From Bacillus sp. HSf4 (GTDB taxonomy: Bacteria > Bacillota > Bacilli > Bacillales > Bacillaceae), in the NCBI RefSeq assembly GCF_029537375.1, contig NZ_CP120679.1:353501-417500 (forward strand): a stretch of DNA of 64,000 bases, written 5' to 3'. Within the stretch, counting starts at the first letter, position 1; the number at the start of each line of letters is the position of its first letter. A model generated the notes under the pieces. That model did not search any database and was not told where the DNA came from. It saw only the letters and a program-made list of their open reading frames with translations. Below, one piece after another: positions 17,656-24,660 of the stretch. A program made the translations under genes and the position numbers.

Positions 17656-17695
17656 TCAATAAAAAGCCCGCTTCAAAGCCGCGGTCTTTCTGCCG

Positions 17696-18538
17696 TTATT
17701 CCTCCCCGGACACCACCGGGTTCTCCTTATAACTGATCCAATCGCTCCAGCTGCCGGCATAGAGCTTTACATCTTGAAATCCGGCTTCCTTTAAACCAAG
17801 GACATTTGGGCAGGCAGATACTCCCGATCCGCAATAGACGACGATTTCACTGTTGCGGTCTAAAGAGGCGTAATGCTGTCTTAACTGTTCTTGGCTTTTC
17901 CAGCTGCCGTCTTCCGTCAAATTGCCTTTCCAAAAATAGTTTTTAGCGCCGGGAATATGACCTGCCTGATGATCAAGCGGTTCGGTTTCTCCAGTGTATC
18001 TGGCCCGCTCACGGGCATCGATCAGGATCGTATCTTTTCGGCCGATCCGGTCTTTGACCTGTCCGGCATCTAGCAGTTCTTCTTTTGCAAGTTCCGGCGA
18101 AAATTCCCGGGGGACGGGCCGCGGAATCTCGGTTGTGATGTCGTATCCGGCTTTGACCCAATGGGAGAAGCCGCCATCCAATACATAAACGCTTGTATGG
18201 CCGAGATAGCGGAGCTGCCACCAAAAACGCGCCGCAAACATGCCGCCGCTGTCATCATAGGCGATAACGGCTGTATAGCGGTCAATGCCGATTTCACCAA
18301 GTGTTTTTGCGATTTTCTCGTGAGGCGGAAGAGGGTGTCTTCCTCCGTGTTTTTCAACTTTGGCGGATAAATCCTTTTTCAAATCAACATAAACGGCTCC
18401 GGGCAGATGTCCTTGTCTATACGCTTTCCGCCCTTCTTCCGGGTTTGTCAGATGAAACCTGACATCGACAATGACCGTTTGGCCCGGTTTTTCCTTCAAC
18501 CGTTTCCACACCCATTCCGGACTTTTGACTGCTGCCAA
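17696..18538 (-). CDS. Thiosulfate/3-mercaptopyruvate sulfurtransferase
   Basis: This is a 280-residue two-domain rhodanese. Each half has the rhodanese fold signatures (VIVDVRFHL and GHLPGAVYVDL in the first; TILIDARERARY and HIPGAKNYFWKG in the second). The C-terminal domain carries the active cysteine in the loop VYCGSGVSACP. The CGSGVS loop favours a mercaptopyruvate/thiosulfate-type enzyme that moves sulfane sulfur to cyanide or thiols. TTG 18538 has a GGAGGGG site 6 bases upstream and starts at AAVKSPEWVWK. The frame runs on upstream to 19129, across the cwlJ gene on the other strand, so that extension is spurious. Confidence 0.92.
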   Translation of the reverse strand: MAAVKSPEWVWKRLKEKPGQTVIVDVRFHLTNPEEGRKAYRQGHLPGAVYVDLKKDLSAKVEKHGGRHPLPPHEKIAKTLGEIGIDRYTAVIAYDDSGGMFAARFWWQLRYLGHTSVYVLDGGFSHWVKAGYDITTEIPRPVPREFSPELAKEELLDAGQVKDRIGRKDTILIDARERARYTGETEPLDHQAGHIPGAKNYFWKGNLTEDGSWKSQEQLRQHYASLDRNSEIVVYCGSGVSACPNVLGLKEAGFQDVKLYAGSWSDWISYKENPVVSGEE

Positions 18539-18697
18539 TTTGCACCCCTCCGCTTCTTTATGAAAACAATTCTGATAATAGAAGAATAGCCTGATTTCGG
18601 CAAATATGTCAAAGACAAACCTGAAGGTGATTTTGGTGGTCATCACGCAAATAAAACAGAATATGATAGAGGTGATGACACATTGGGGGTGAAACAA

Positions 18698-19126
18698 ATG
18701 GGAGTGGTTAAGGCTACATCTAAAGACGTCGCCCTTTTGGCAAGGCTTTTGCGGGCGGAAGCTGAAGGTGAAGGTGTACAGGGGATGCTGCTTGTCGGAA
18801 ATGTCGGAATCAACCGGATCAGGGCAAATTGTTCCGACTTTGTGGGGCTGCGCACCATTCCGCAGATGATTCATCAGCCGCATGCCTTTGAGGCTGTGAC
18901 ACACGGCTATTTTTACCAAAGGGCGAGGGAAAGCGAAAAGCGTTTGGCGCGGAGAGCGATCAACGGAGAAAGGTTCTGGCCGGCAAAGTTCAGCCTGTGG
19001 TATTTCAGACCGGCGGGTGCATGCCCGGCGCAGTGGTATGATCAGCCCCATGTCGGGCGCTTCAAAGCACACTGTTTTTATGAACCGACAGCCGAAGAGT
19101 GTCAAAATGTCTATAATACGTTTTAA
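18698..19126 (+). CDS. cwlJ: Spore cortex-lytic cell wall hydrolase CwlJ
   Basis: This 142-residue protein matches CwlJ of B. subtilis in length and almost throughout: LLRAEAEGEGVQGMLLVGNV, the catalytic glutamate region, QPHAFEAVTHGYFYQRAR and a conserved WPAKFSLWYFRP block. CwlJ is a coat-associated SleB-family hydrolase that degrades cortex peptidoglycan during germination triggered by Ca-dipicolinate. ATG 18698 gives the usual MGVVKATS start. A TTG at 18683 with GAGGTGATG 7 bases upstream could add five residues. The partner gerQ is not nearby. Expression under mother-cell sigma-E is expected from the family. Confidence 0.95.
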   Translation: MGVVKATSKDVALLARLLRAEAEGEGVQGMLLVGNVGINRIRANCSDFVGLRTIPQMIHQPHAFEAVTHGYFYQRARESEKRLARRAINGERFWPAKFSLWYFRPAGACPAQWYDQPHVGRFKAHCFYEPTAEECQNVYNTF

Positions 19127-19132
19127 CATGAC

Positions 19133-19176
19133 AGGTCCCTTTTCAGATGGAGCAGCACCGTCTCAAAAGGGATCTT
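19133..19176 (+). terminator. Terminator after cwlJ
   Basis: AGGTCCCTTTTCAGA pairs with TCTCAAAAGGGATCTT, with a GTTTTT run at the end. It lies between the convergent cwlJ and yceB genes. Confidence 0.65.
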
Positions 19177-19195
19177 TGTTTTTAAGCGGGCATTC

Positions 19196-20188
19196 TTAAA
19201 AAAGCTCGGCAAGCATTTCGAAAGACCGCTTTTTATCTTCAAACCGGTATACATTTGTCAATACCATGATCTCCTCTGTTTGATAGTGTTCCGAGAGCTC
19301 ATCAAGCTTTGTTTTCACTGTCTGGGGCGAGCCGATGACCATCCGTTCGCGGTTTTTGAGGATCTTCTTTTTATCGGCGGTGCTGTATGCCGCCGATTTC
19401 GCTTCCTCAATGCTTGGCACGCGGCTGTCGAGACCTTTTTCAACCCGAAGAAGCCAAAGGTCCTGGCTCAGGCAGAGTTCTTTCGCTTGTTCATCGGTGG
19501 CTGCACAGATGACGAATACGGCGGCCATAGCATGAGGCCGATCAAAAAAAGCCGAAGGCCGATAGCTTTCATTATACGTTTTGAAAGCATTTCGCCCTCT
19601 TTCAGGGTGAATGAAGTGGCCGAATACATATCCGATTCCCATGTCCGCCGCCTGTTTGGCGCTGTTTTCTCCAAGACCTAAAAGCCAGGGGGCGGGCGGC
19701 GCAGCTGTCAGCGGAGCGGCTTTAATGCCGGCATAGTCATGTCCGGAAGGGATGGCGTCCGTCAAATAGTAAAGCAAATCTTGAAGCTGTCTCGGAAAAT
19801 CCCGCAAACTCTTATTGACTCCATCCGTCAGGGCGAGCCGGGTTTTGGCGGTGCCGCCTGGCGAGCGGCCGAGTCCGAGGTCGATTCGTCCGGGGTAAAG
19901 CGCTTCAAGCTGCCGAAAGCTTTCGGCCACTTTAAAAGGACTGTACTGCGGAAGCAGCACACCGCCGGAACCGATGCGGATATTTGCGGTTTTTGCCGCA
20001 ATATGGGCGATCAAAATTTCCGGCGCAGTGCTTGCAAGCCCGCGTGTACTGTGATGCTCGGCAAACCAGTATCTTTTGTAGCCCCATTCATCGGCTAACT
20101 TGGCCAGTTCAGCCGTCTGCTTTAATGCGGTGTAGGCATCTGATCCTTTGGATACAGGAACCTGGTCGAGTATGCTGAGTTGTATCAT
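19196..20188 (-). CDS. yceB: Luciferase-like monooxygenase family protein YceB
   Basis: This is a 330-residue TIM-barrel protein of the bacterial luciferase-like (LLM) family that uses FMNH2. Typical family sequences are LSILDQVPVSKG at the start, YWFAEHHS near residue 40, GSGGVLLPQYSPFKVAE near 75 and the GLGRSPGG region. A SDXTG-like phosphate-binding stretch and VIGSPQTVKTKLDEL near 290 fit the fold. The substrate is unknown; members are often annotated as alkanal monooxygenase-like. It lies upstream of the yce genes as in B. subtilis, though here separated by other genes. Confidence 0.88.
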   Translation of the reverse strand: MIQLSILDQVPVSKGSDAYTALKQTAELAKLADEWGYKRYWFAEHHSTRGLASTAPEILIAHIAAKTANIRIGSGGVLLPQYSPFKVAESFRQLEALYPGRIDLGLGRSPGGTAKTRLALTDGVNKSLRDFPRQLQDLLYYLTDAIPSGHDYAGIKAAPLTAAPPAPWLLGLGENSAKQAADMGIGYVFGHFIHPERGRNAFKTYNESYRPSAFFDRPHAMAAVFVICAATDEQAKELCLSQDLWLLRVEKGLDSRVPSIEEAKSAAYSTADKKKILKNRERMVIGSPQTVKTKLDELSEHYQTEEIMVLTNVYRFEDKKRSFEMLAELF

Positions 20189-20508
20189 CGTGTCCCGCCA
20201 TCCTTTCCGTTTCCTAATAAGTGTAAATCAAGCATATGAAAAATGGCTGCCAGGGTCAAATGAACCGATTCGGGCGGATTTAAACAGAATCAGTCAAAAC
20301 ATGACAGCGCTGAAACAAAAACGAAATATAAATGTAATATAACTTGGCACCTATTGTCGAAAATAGATGTTATAATAACGTCTGTACATCAGTTTCGGAT
20401 ATATAATTCATAGGTCGTAAGTCTTGAATGTTCATTTTTAACATATTAATATTTTGCGAATTTACATAATGAAACAAAAAGAATACATAAAGGAAAGAGG
20501 AGTAGAAA
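20189..20508. promoter_or_regulatory. Divergent upstream region of yceB and the CwlO-like gene
   Basis: This 320-base gap holds the start signals of yceB on the left and a TATAAT -10 element at 20371-20376 for the plus-strand gene. That element has no well-spaced -35 box. I searched by eye for a WalR tandem TGTWAH box with 5-base spacing and did not find a convincing one. Confidence 0.4.
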
Positions 20509-21837
20509 GTGAAGAAAAAAGTTTATGCTGTTGGTTTAGCGTCGGTTCTTGGAGCAGCTGGTCTATTTACCCCCTTTATGAACAACACGGCATCTGCGGA
20601 AACATCTCAGCAGAAGCAGGAAATTCAGAAAAAGCGTTCGGAAGTTGATTCAAGCATCGAAAGCAAAAGAAAAGAGATTGCAAAGCTTCAGGAAGAGCAG
20701 AAAAAACTTGAAGACAAAATAAAAGATCTCGATAAAAAAGCGCTTGAAACAAGCAACAAAATCGAAAAGAAGCAAGAGGAAAACAAAAAAACAAAAAAAG
20801 AAGTGGATTCTCTGAAAAAAGAAATCAAAGAAACGGAAAAACGGATTGAAGAGCGTTCAAAAGTGATTAAAAAACGCGTGCGCAGCCTTCAGGAAAACGG
20901 CGGTTCGCAAAACTACATCGACGTTCTTCTCGGCGCGCAGAGCTTTGGGGACTTCATCACACGCGCGACAGCCGTTTCAACGATTGTCGATGCGGACAAA
21001 GATCTGCTGAACGAGCAGGAGAAAGATAAAAACAAGCTTGAAAAAGCAATGTCTGACTTAAATAAAAAGCTGGATGAAATCCAAAAAACGCTGGCTGACC
21101 TGAAAACTCTCAAAGCTGACTTGGACAAGCAGCTGAAAGATCAGGCGAGCCTTTCTGAACAGCTGAACGCGAAGCAGTCGAAAGCGGAATCTGAGCTGAA
21201 CGACCTGAAAAAAGAATCAGGCTCACTAACAAAAGAAGAAGCCGCTCTTGAACAAAAAATTAAAGAAGAGAAAGCTGCTGCCGCTGCGGCCGAAAAAGCC
21301 AAAGAGGAGTCAGCATCAGCAAAGTCTGATTCAGCTTCTGTCGGCAAATCAAGCGGATCTTCCAACAGCGGTTCATCAAGCAGCAAAAGCAGCAGTTCAT
21401 CAAGAAACTATTCTTCAGGCTCTGCTGTAAGCAGCAATTCAGGCGCGATTGAAACGGCAATCAGCACCGGATCAAGCATCGTCGGCAGATCTCCGTACAA
21501 ATGGGGAGGCGGACGCTCGCAAGCCGATATCAACAACCGTCGTTTTGACTGTTCATCTTTCGTACGCTGGGCTTATGCATCAGCGGGCGTAGAATTGGGC
21601 TTCGGAGCGACAACAAGCACGCTTGTCGGCAAAGGCCGCGCTGTCAGCGCATCTGATATGAAACGCGGAGACTTGGTCTTCTTTGACACATACAAAACAA
21701 ACGGCCACGTGGGAATTTATCTGGGCAACGGAACATTCTTAAACGATAACAGCTCACGCGGCGTATCGATCGATTCAATGAGCAACCCGTATTGGAGTGC
21801 ACATTTCAGCGGAGTTGTCAGACGGGTCGTTGAATAA
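20509..21837 (+). CDS. cwlO: CwlO-type D,L-endopeptidase (NlpC/P60)
   Basis: This is a 442-residue secreted peptidoglycan hydrolase. The signal peptide ends near residue 30 (TASA-ETS). A long coiled coil covers about 33-265, followed by a Ser-rich linker (about 268-310, with repeated [11 protein letters not shown]). The C-terminal NlpC/P60 domain has catalytic C348 (RFDCSSF) and H400 ([11 protein letters not shown]). The layout equals B. subtilis CwlO/YvcE, a D-Glu-mDAP endopeptidase needed for cell elongation and controlled by FtsEX through the coiled coil. In B. subtilis cwlO lies elsewhere, so this may be a paralogue. The start is GTG at 20509, behind a GGAAAGAGGAG site. Confidence 0.92.
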   Translation: MKKKVYAVGLASVLGAAGLFTPFMNNTASAETSQQKQEIQKKRSEVDSSIESKRKEIAKLQEEQKKLEDKIKDLDKKALETSNKIEKKQEENKKTKKEVDSLKKEIKETEKRIEERSKVIKKRVRSLQENGGSQNYIDVLLGAQSFGDFITRATAVSTIVDADKDLLNEQEKDKNKLEKAMSDLNKKLDEIQKTLADLKTLKADLDKQLKDQASLSEQLNAKQSKAESELNDLKKESGSLTKEEAALEQKIKEEKAAAAAAEKAKEESASAKSDSASVGKSSGSSNSGSSSSKSSSSSRNYSSGSAVSSNSGAIETAISTGSSIVGRSPYKWGGGRSQADINNRRFDCSSFVRWAYASAGVELGFGATTSTLVGKGRAVSASDMKRGDLVFFDTYKTNGHVGIYLGNGTFLNDNSSRGVSIDSMSNPYWSAHFSGVVRRVVE

Positions 21838-21850
21838 AATCATACGAAAA

Positions 21851-21878
21851 AGCACCATTCCGAAAGGAATGGTGCTTT
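21851..21878. terminator. Terminator hairpin, left copy of a 28-bp duplicate
   Basis: AGCACCATTCCGAAAGGAATGGTGCTTT forms an 11-bp stem with a short GAAA-containing loop. An A-run on the left would be the T-run for the minus strand. The same 28 bases recur at 22061-22088. Confidence 0.85.
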
Positions 21879-22060
21879 CAAATTGTTGACAAAATCCTAA
21901 AACGGTTTTATGTTTTAGGATTTTGTCATCCTTCTTTCAGCGTGATTGAAAACTTTTGCAGTCTAGGAAGGCCGAGCATCGGAGCACAGCGAATGTTGCA
22001 ATTCGTGAGCACCGACGCGCAGGCCTGACAACGAATGCGAGGGTTTGTCGACACGCTGTG
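21879..22060. repeat. 182-bp repeat-like element between two identical terminators
   Basis: The element lies exactly between two identical 28-bp terminator copies. It contains a perfect 17-bp inverted repeat, TGACAAAATCCTAAAAC (21887-21903) with GTTTTAGGATTTTGTCA (21912-21928), around an 8-base loop. A shorter inverted pair follows, CAGCGTG (21938-21944) and CACGCTG (22052-22058), enclosing GC-rich dyads. There is no ORF. It looks like a small non-coding mobile or REP-type repeat; copies elsewhere in the genome could not be checked. Confidence 0.6.
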
Positions 22061-22088
22061 AGCACCATTCCGAAAGGAATGGTGCTTT
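22061..22088. terminator. Terminator hairpin, right copy of a 28-bp duplicate
   Basis: This is identical to 21851-21878. It is followed by TTTTTT on the plus strand and lies 6 bases before the stop of the minus-strand ABC permease gene. Together the two copies carry the two tails expected of one original bidirectional terminator. Confidence 0.85.
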
Positions 22089-22093
22089 TTTCA

Positions 22094-22906
22094 TTACAGC
22101 GGCAAATCACGCTTTTTAAAGGAGAGGATGCCGAGCAGAAAGGCAGCCAAACCGACCGCTGAAAGAATAATGGACGCGGCCGCGATATCGGCACTGCCGT
22201 TTACAATATCGCTCGGCCTGAACAAAGAGAAGATCGACACGTTTCTTAGCCATTCCGTTTCTTCGCTTAATTTGCCGATCAAATCGAGGCTGAAGAACAG
22301 GAATGTAATGCCGCCGGAGAAGCCGAGCGCTTTTTTCTCATCATTCGACATGGCGGATATGAAAAAGGAAATGCCGCTTATCGCAAAAAACAGCAGAAAC
22401 CCGAGCAGGTTCAAAAGCAGAAATCTGGATACATTAAAATCATAGTCATCGCCAAGCATAAAATGATACCCCGCCAGCCCGGCTGCTGTTGTCACGGCCA
22501 TGATGACAAGCAACCCTGTCATGAGGACAACGGCCTGTGTGAAGGCGACCTTTCCCCTTGTCGTCGGCGTTGACAAAATATACGCCATAGAGCCTTGATC
22601 AACCAACCTCGCTACAAGCTTTGTCGACAGCATGACAGAAAAGATCGAAAGAATCACGATAAAAATAAGGCCGTAATATTCTCCGGACATAAAATCCTCA
22701 AGACTCCCGAGCCCGTTTTCAAATCCGAACGCGTTCAGAAAGCCTTCAGGCATCGAAGTGATCAATTTTTCAATATCCTTCGCGCTCTCTGCGATGCTCG
22801 GGTAGATTCCCAATATGAAAAGAATGTAGAACGCGGAGCCCGCCGCATAGCTCATGATCCCTTTCAGATTGGTTTTTAACATTTGTTTATACAGGGAAAG
22901 ATTCAT
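22094..22906 (-). CDS. ABC-2 type transporter permease
   Basis: This is a 270-residue membrane protein with six predicted helices. The first follows a short cytoplasmic N-terminus (about residues 18-36), and a loop of about 50 residues precedes helix 2. This is the usual topology of ABC-2 export permeases. It contains MLSTKLVARLVDQGSMAYIL and STPTTRGKVAF, frequent in ABC-2 permeases of the ABC-2_membrane_3 type. Its start overlaps the stop of the ATPase gene by 4 bases. The substrate is unknown; drug or peptide export is usual for the family. Confidence 0.88.
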   Translation of the reverse strand: MNLSLYKQMLKTNLKGIMSYAAGSAFYILFILGIYPSIAESAKDIEKLITSMPEGFLNAFGFENGLGSLEDFMSGEYYGLIFIVILSIFSVMLSTKLVARLVDQGSMAYILSTPTTRGKVAFTQAVVLMTGLLVIMAVTTAAGLAGYHFMLGDDYDFNVSRFLLLNLLGFLLFFAISGISFFISAMSNDEKKALGFSGGITFLFFSLDLIGKLSEETEWLRNVSIFSLFRPSDIVNGSADIAAASIILSAVGLAAFLLGILSFKKRDLPL

Positions 22907-23790
22907 TGCACTGTCCCCTTTCTGTCATAGTAGTTCATAAACACTTCTTCCAAGCTTTGTGATGATACATCAATGTGCCGAATTTGGTATTTGGCCGTTT
23001 CCTTAATAAATTGGTCGTGGTTTCCCAAAACGGCGACTTTGACGCGATTGTCCTGCCGTGACTCAATGTGCAGGCCTGAGTCCATAAATGCCGGGATATC
23101 GGCAGGGTTTTCAAATGTGACTTCAAACACCTTCCGCTGCATGGACTGCAGTTCGTGAATATCTTTAATGGCAATGATGACGCCGTCTTTTATAATGGCG
23201 GCTCTGTCACATGTTTTTTCGATTTCCGGAAAGCTGTGAGAGGACATTAAAAAAGTCGTCCCTTTGGCTTTTTCTTCGAGCACGATATCAATAAATACTT
23301 TTTGCATCAGCGGATCAAGGCCTGATGTAGGCTCATCAAGGATGATCACTTCCGGGCTGTGCATGAAGGCGGCGACAATCCCGACCTTCTGTTTCATGCC
23401 TTTTGACATCTTTCTAATCGATGTGTGAACGTCGAATTGCAGCCGTTCGATCAGCTCATTGCGCTTAGCCTCATCTTTAACCCCCTGCATATCTGCCATG
23501 AAATCGAGAAACGTTTTTCCTGTCATTCCCTCGATAAAGGCGATTTCCCCGGGAAGGTAGCCTATGTGCCGCTGAACCTCGCCTTGATTTTTCATCATGT
23601 CCATCCCGTTCACTTTGATGTCGCCTCGATCAGGTCTCATAAACCCCATAATGTGGCGGATAGTAGTCGATTTTCCGGCCCCGTTCGGACCTAAAAATCC
23701 AAAAACTTCTCCTTTGTTTATGGAAAATGAGACATCAAATATGCCTTTTCCATTTGAAAATTGTTTTGTCAGCCCTTGTACTGTCAGCAT
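22903..23790 (-). CDS. ABC transporter ATP-binding protein
   Basis: This 295-residue ATPase has a Walker A GPNGAGKST (about 34-42), a Q-loop region, a degenerate signature (SIRKMSKGMKQKVG) and a Walker B VIILDEPTSGLDP, followed by SSHSFPEIE with the H-loop. The C-terminal 80 residues form the extra domain seen in DrrA/CcmA-type export ATPases. It is encoded with the permease just downstream and divergently from a TetR regulator. One of two identical inverted operators (23816-23843) lies 26 bases upstream of its start, so TetR-type repression is likely. Confidence 0.93.
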   Translation of the reverse strand: MLTVQGLTKQFSNGKGIFDVSFSINKGEVFGFLGPNGAGKSTTIRHIMGFMRPDRGDIKVNGMDMMKNQGEVQRHIGYLPGEIAFIEGMTGKTFLDFMADMQGVKDEAKRNELIERLQFDVHTSIRKMSKGMKQKVGIVAAFMHSPEVIILDEPTSGLDPLMQKVFIDIVLEEKAKGTTFLMSSHSFPEIEKTCDRAAIIKDGVIIAIKDIHELQSMQRKVFEVTFENPADIPAFMDSGLHIESRQDNRVKVAVLGNHDQFIKETAKYQIRHIDVSSQSLEEVFMNYYDRKGTVQ

Positions 23791-23815
23791 CGTGACACCT
23801 CCGGTAATGAAAAAT

Positions 23816-23843
23816 ATGAAATATTTATATTAAAAAATTTCAT
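23816..23843. promoter_or_regulatory. TetR operator 1 (ATGAAAT-N14-ATTTCAT)
   Basis: ATGAAAT (23816-23822) and ATTTCAT (23837-23843) form an inverted repeat with a 14-base spacer, next to the ABC operon start. The same arms with the same spacer occur at 23888-23915. Confidence 0.75.
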
Positions 23844-23887
23844 AATTCATTTTACGTTCATAAGAACTTTTTTGTCAATGGAATTTG

Positions 23888-23915
23888 ATGAAATATTTTT
23901 ATGTTATAATTTCAT
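23888..23915. promoter_or_regulatory. TetR operator 2 (ATGAAAT-N14-ATTTCAT)
   Basis: ATGAAAT (23888-23894) and ATTTCAT (23909-23915) repeat the geometry of operator 1, 72 bases away. The element overlaps a TATAAT -10 sequence (23905-23910), so binding would block transcription of the regulator gene itself. Confidence 0.75.
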
Positions 23916-23941
23916 TAAGAAATATTGATAAGGATGGTTGT

Positions 23942-24529
23942 ATGAACGGATTTGAAAAAAGAGCGTTGCTGATCAAAGAAAAGATCAAGAAAACAACGCT
24001 GAAATTGCTGAATACGCGGGACGTAAAGCGAATCCGCATTACCGATATTGCAAAAGAGGCAAACGTGTCCCAAGTCACAATCTATAATTATTTTGGCAGC
24101 AAAGAAGCGCTGTTGAATGAAGTCTTTAAGGATTACATTGACCAAGCGATCGCCGAGTTTGAAGAATATATGAAAAAAGATATACCGGTAAAGAAAAAAA
24201 TCGAATTGATCATTTCGCAAAAAAAGGAAGCGACCAATCAGAAGTTTGCGTTGACAATGGTTAAGGAACTGATGATCGAGGAAAACGAAATGATGAATTA
24301 CGTGAAAAAACAATATGACGAAAAAATTATTCCGCTGATGCTGCAAATGATTGAAGACGGCCACCGCTCGGGCGAGGTCTCTCCGAAAGTAACCGCACAG
24401 GGCTTTCTCGTTTTTATGAACATGATCATTGAACATTCCAAAACATTGGGTGAAGAATATGAAAAGAACAGGCAGTTTGCTGAAGAGATGCAGCACATTT
24501 TTTTCTACGGGCTTTGCGGAAGGCCTTAG
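23942..24529 (+). CDS. TetR/AcrR family transcriptional regulator
   Basis: This is a 195-residue regulator with an N-terminal TetR helix-turn-helix (about residues 10-56; IRITDIAKEANVSQVTIYNYF, then GSKEALLNEV). The remaining helices form the ligand-binding and dimer domain. ATG 23942 lies behind AAGGATGG; the frame from 23885 passes through the promoter and operator and was rejected. It is divergent from an ABC exporter operon, and two matched inverted repeats lie between the genes, so autorepression and repression of the exporter are likely. The inducer is unknown. Confidence 0.92.
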   Translation: MNGFEKRALLIKEKIKKTTLKLLNTRDVKRIRITDIAKEANVSQVTIYNYFGSKEALLNEVFKDYIDQAIAEFEEYMKKDIPVKKKIELIISQKKEATNQKFALTMVKELMIEENEMMNYVKKQYDEKIIPLMLQMIEDGHRSGEVSPKVTAQGFLVFMNMIIEHSKTLGEEYEKNRQFAEEMQHIFFYGLCGRP

Positions 24530-24598
24530 CCAAGGGCATGAAAAAGGGGTTTCCTTTATTTTCACAAACGTGACATATCTGTCATTTATGTGAATAGA

Positions 24599-24625
24599 TG
24601 AAACAATTTCCTGAAGCTTTCCGTA
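24599..24625 (+). promoter_or_regulatory. ECF-sigma (SigW-like) promoter of the DUF2207 gene
   Basis: TGAAAC (24599-24604), 17 bases, CGTA (24622-24625) matches the TGAAAC-N16/17-CGTA pattern of SigW-type promoters. It lies 36 bases before the ATG, with an AAAGAAAGGA ribosome site in between. Confidence 0.7.
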
Positions 24626-24660
24626 TATAAGACGGATACAAAAAAAGAAAGGATTTACCA

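Noticed and set aside
18539..19129. N-terminal extension of the sulfurtransferase frame up to 19129
   Set aside because: It runs antisense through cwlJ, has no rhodanese-like sequence, and a GGAGGGG-TTG start at 18538 explains the protein.
20189..20508. WalR box or c-di-AMP (ydaO) riboswitch upstream of the CwlO-like gene
   Set aside because: I found no tandem TGTWAH sites with 5-base spacing, and the leader is too short for the riboswitch.
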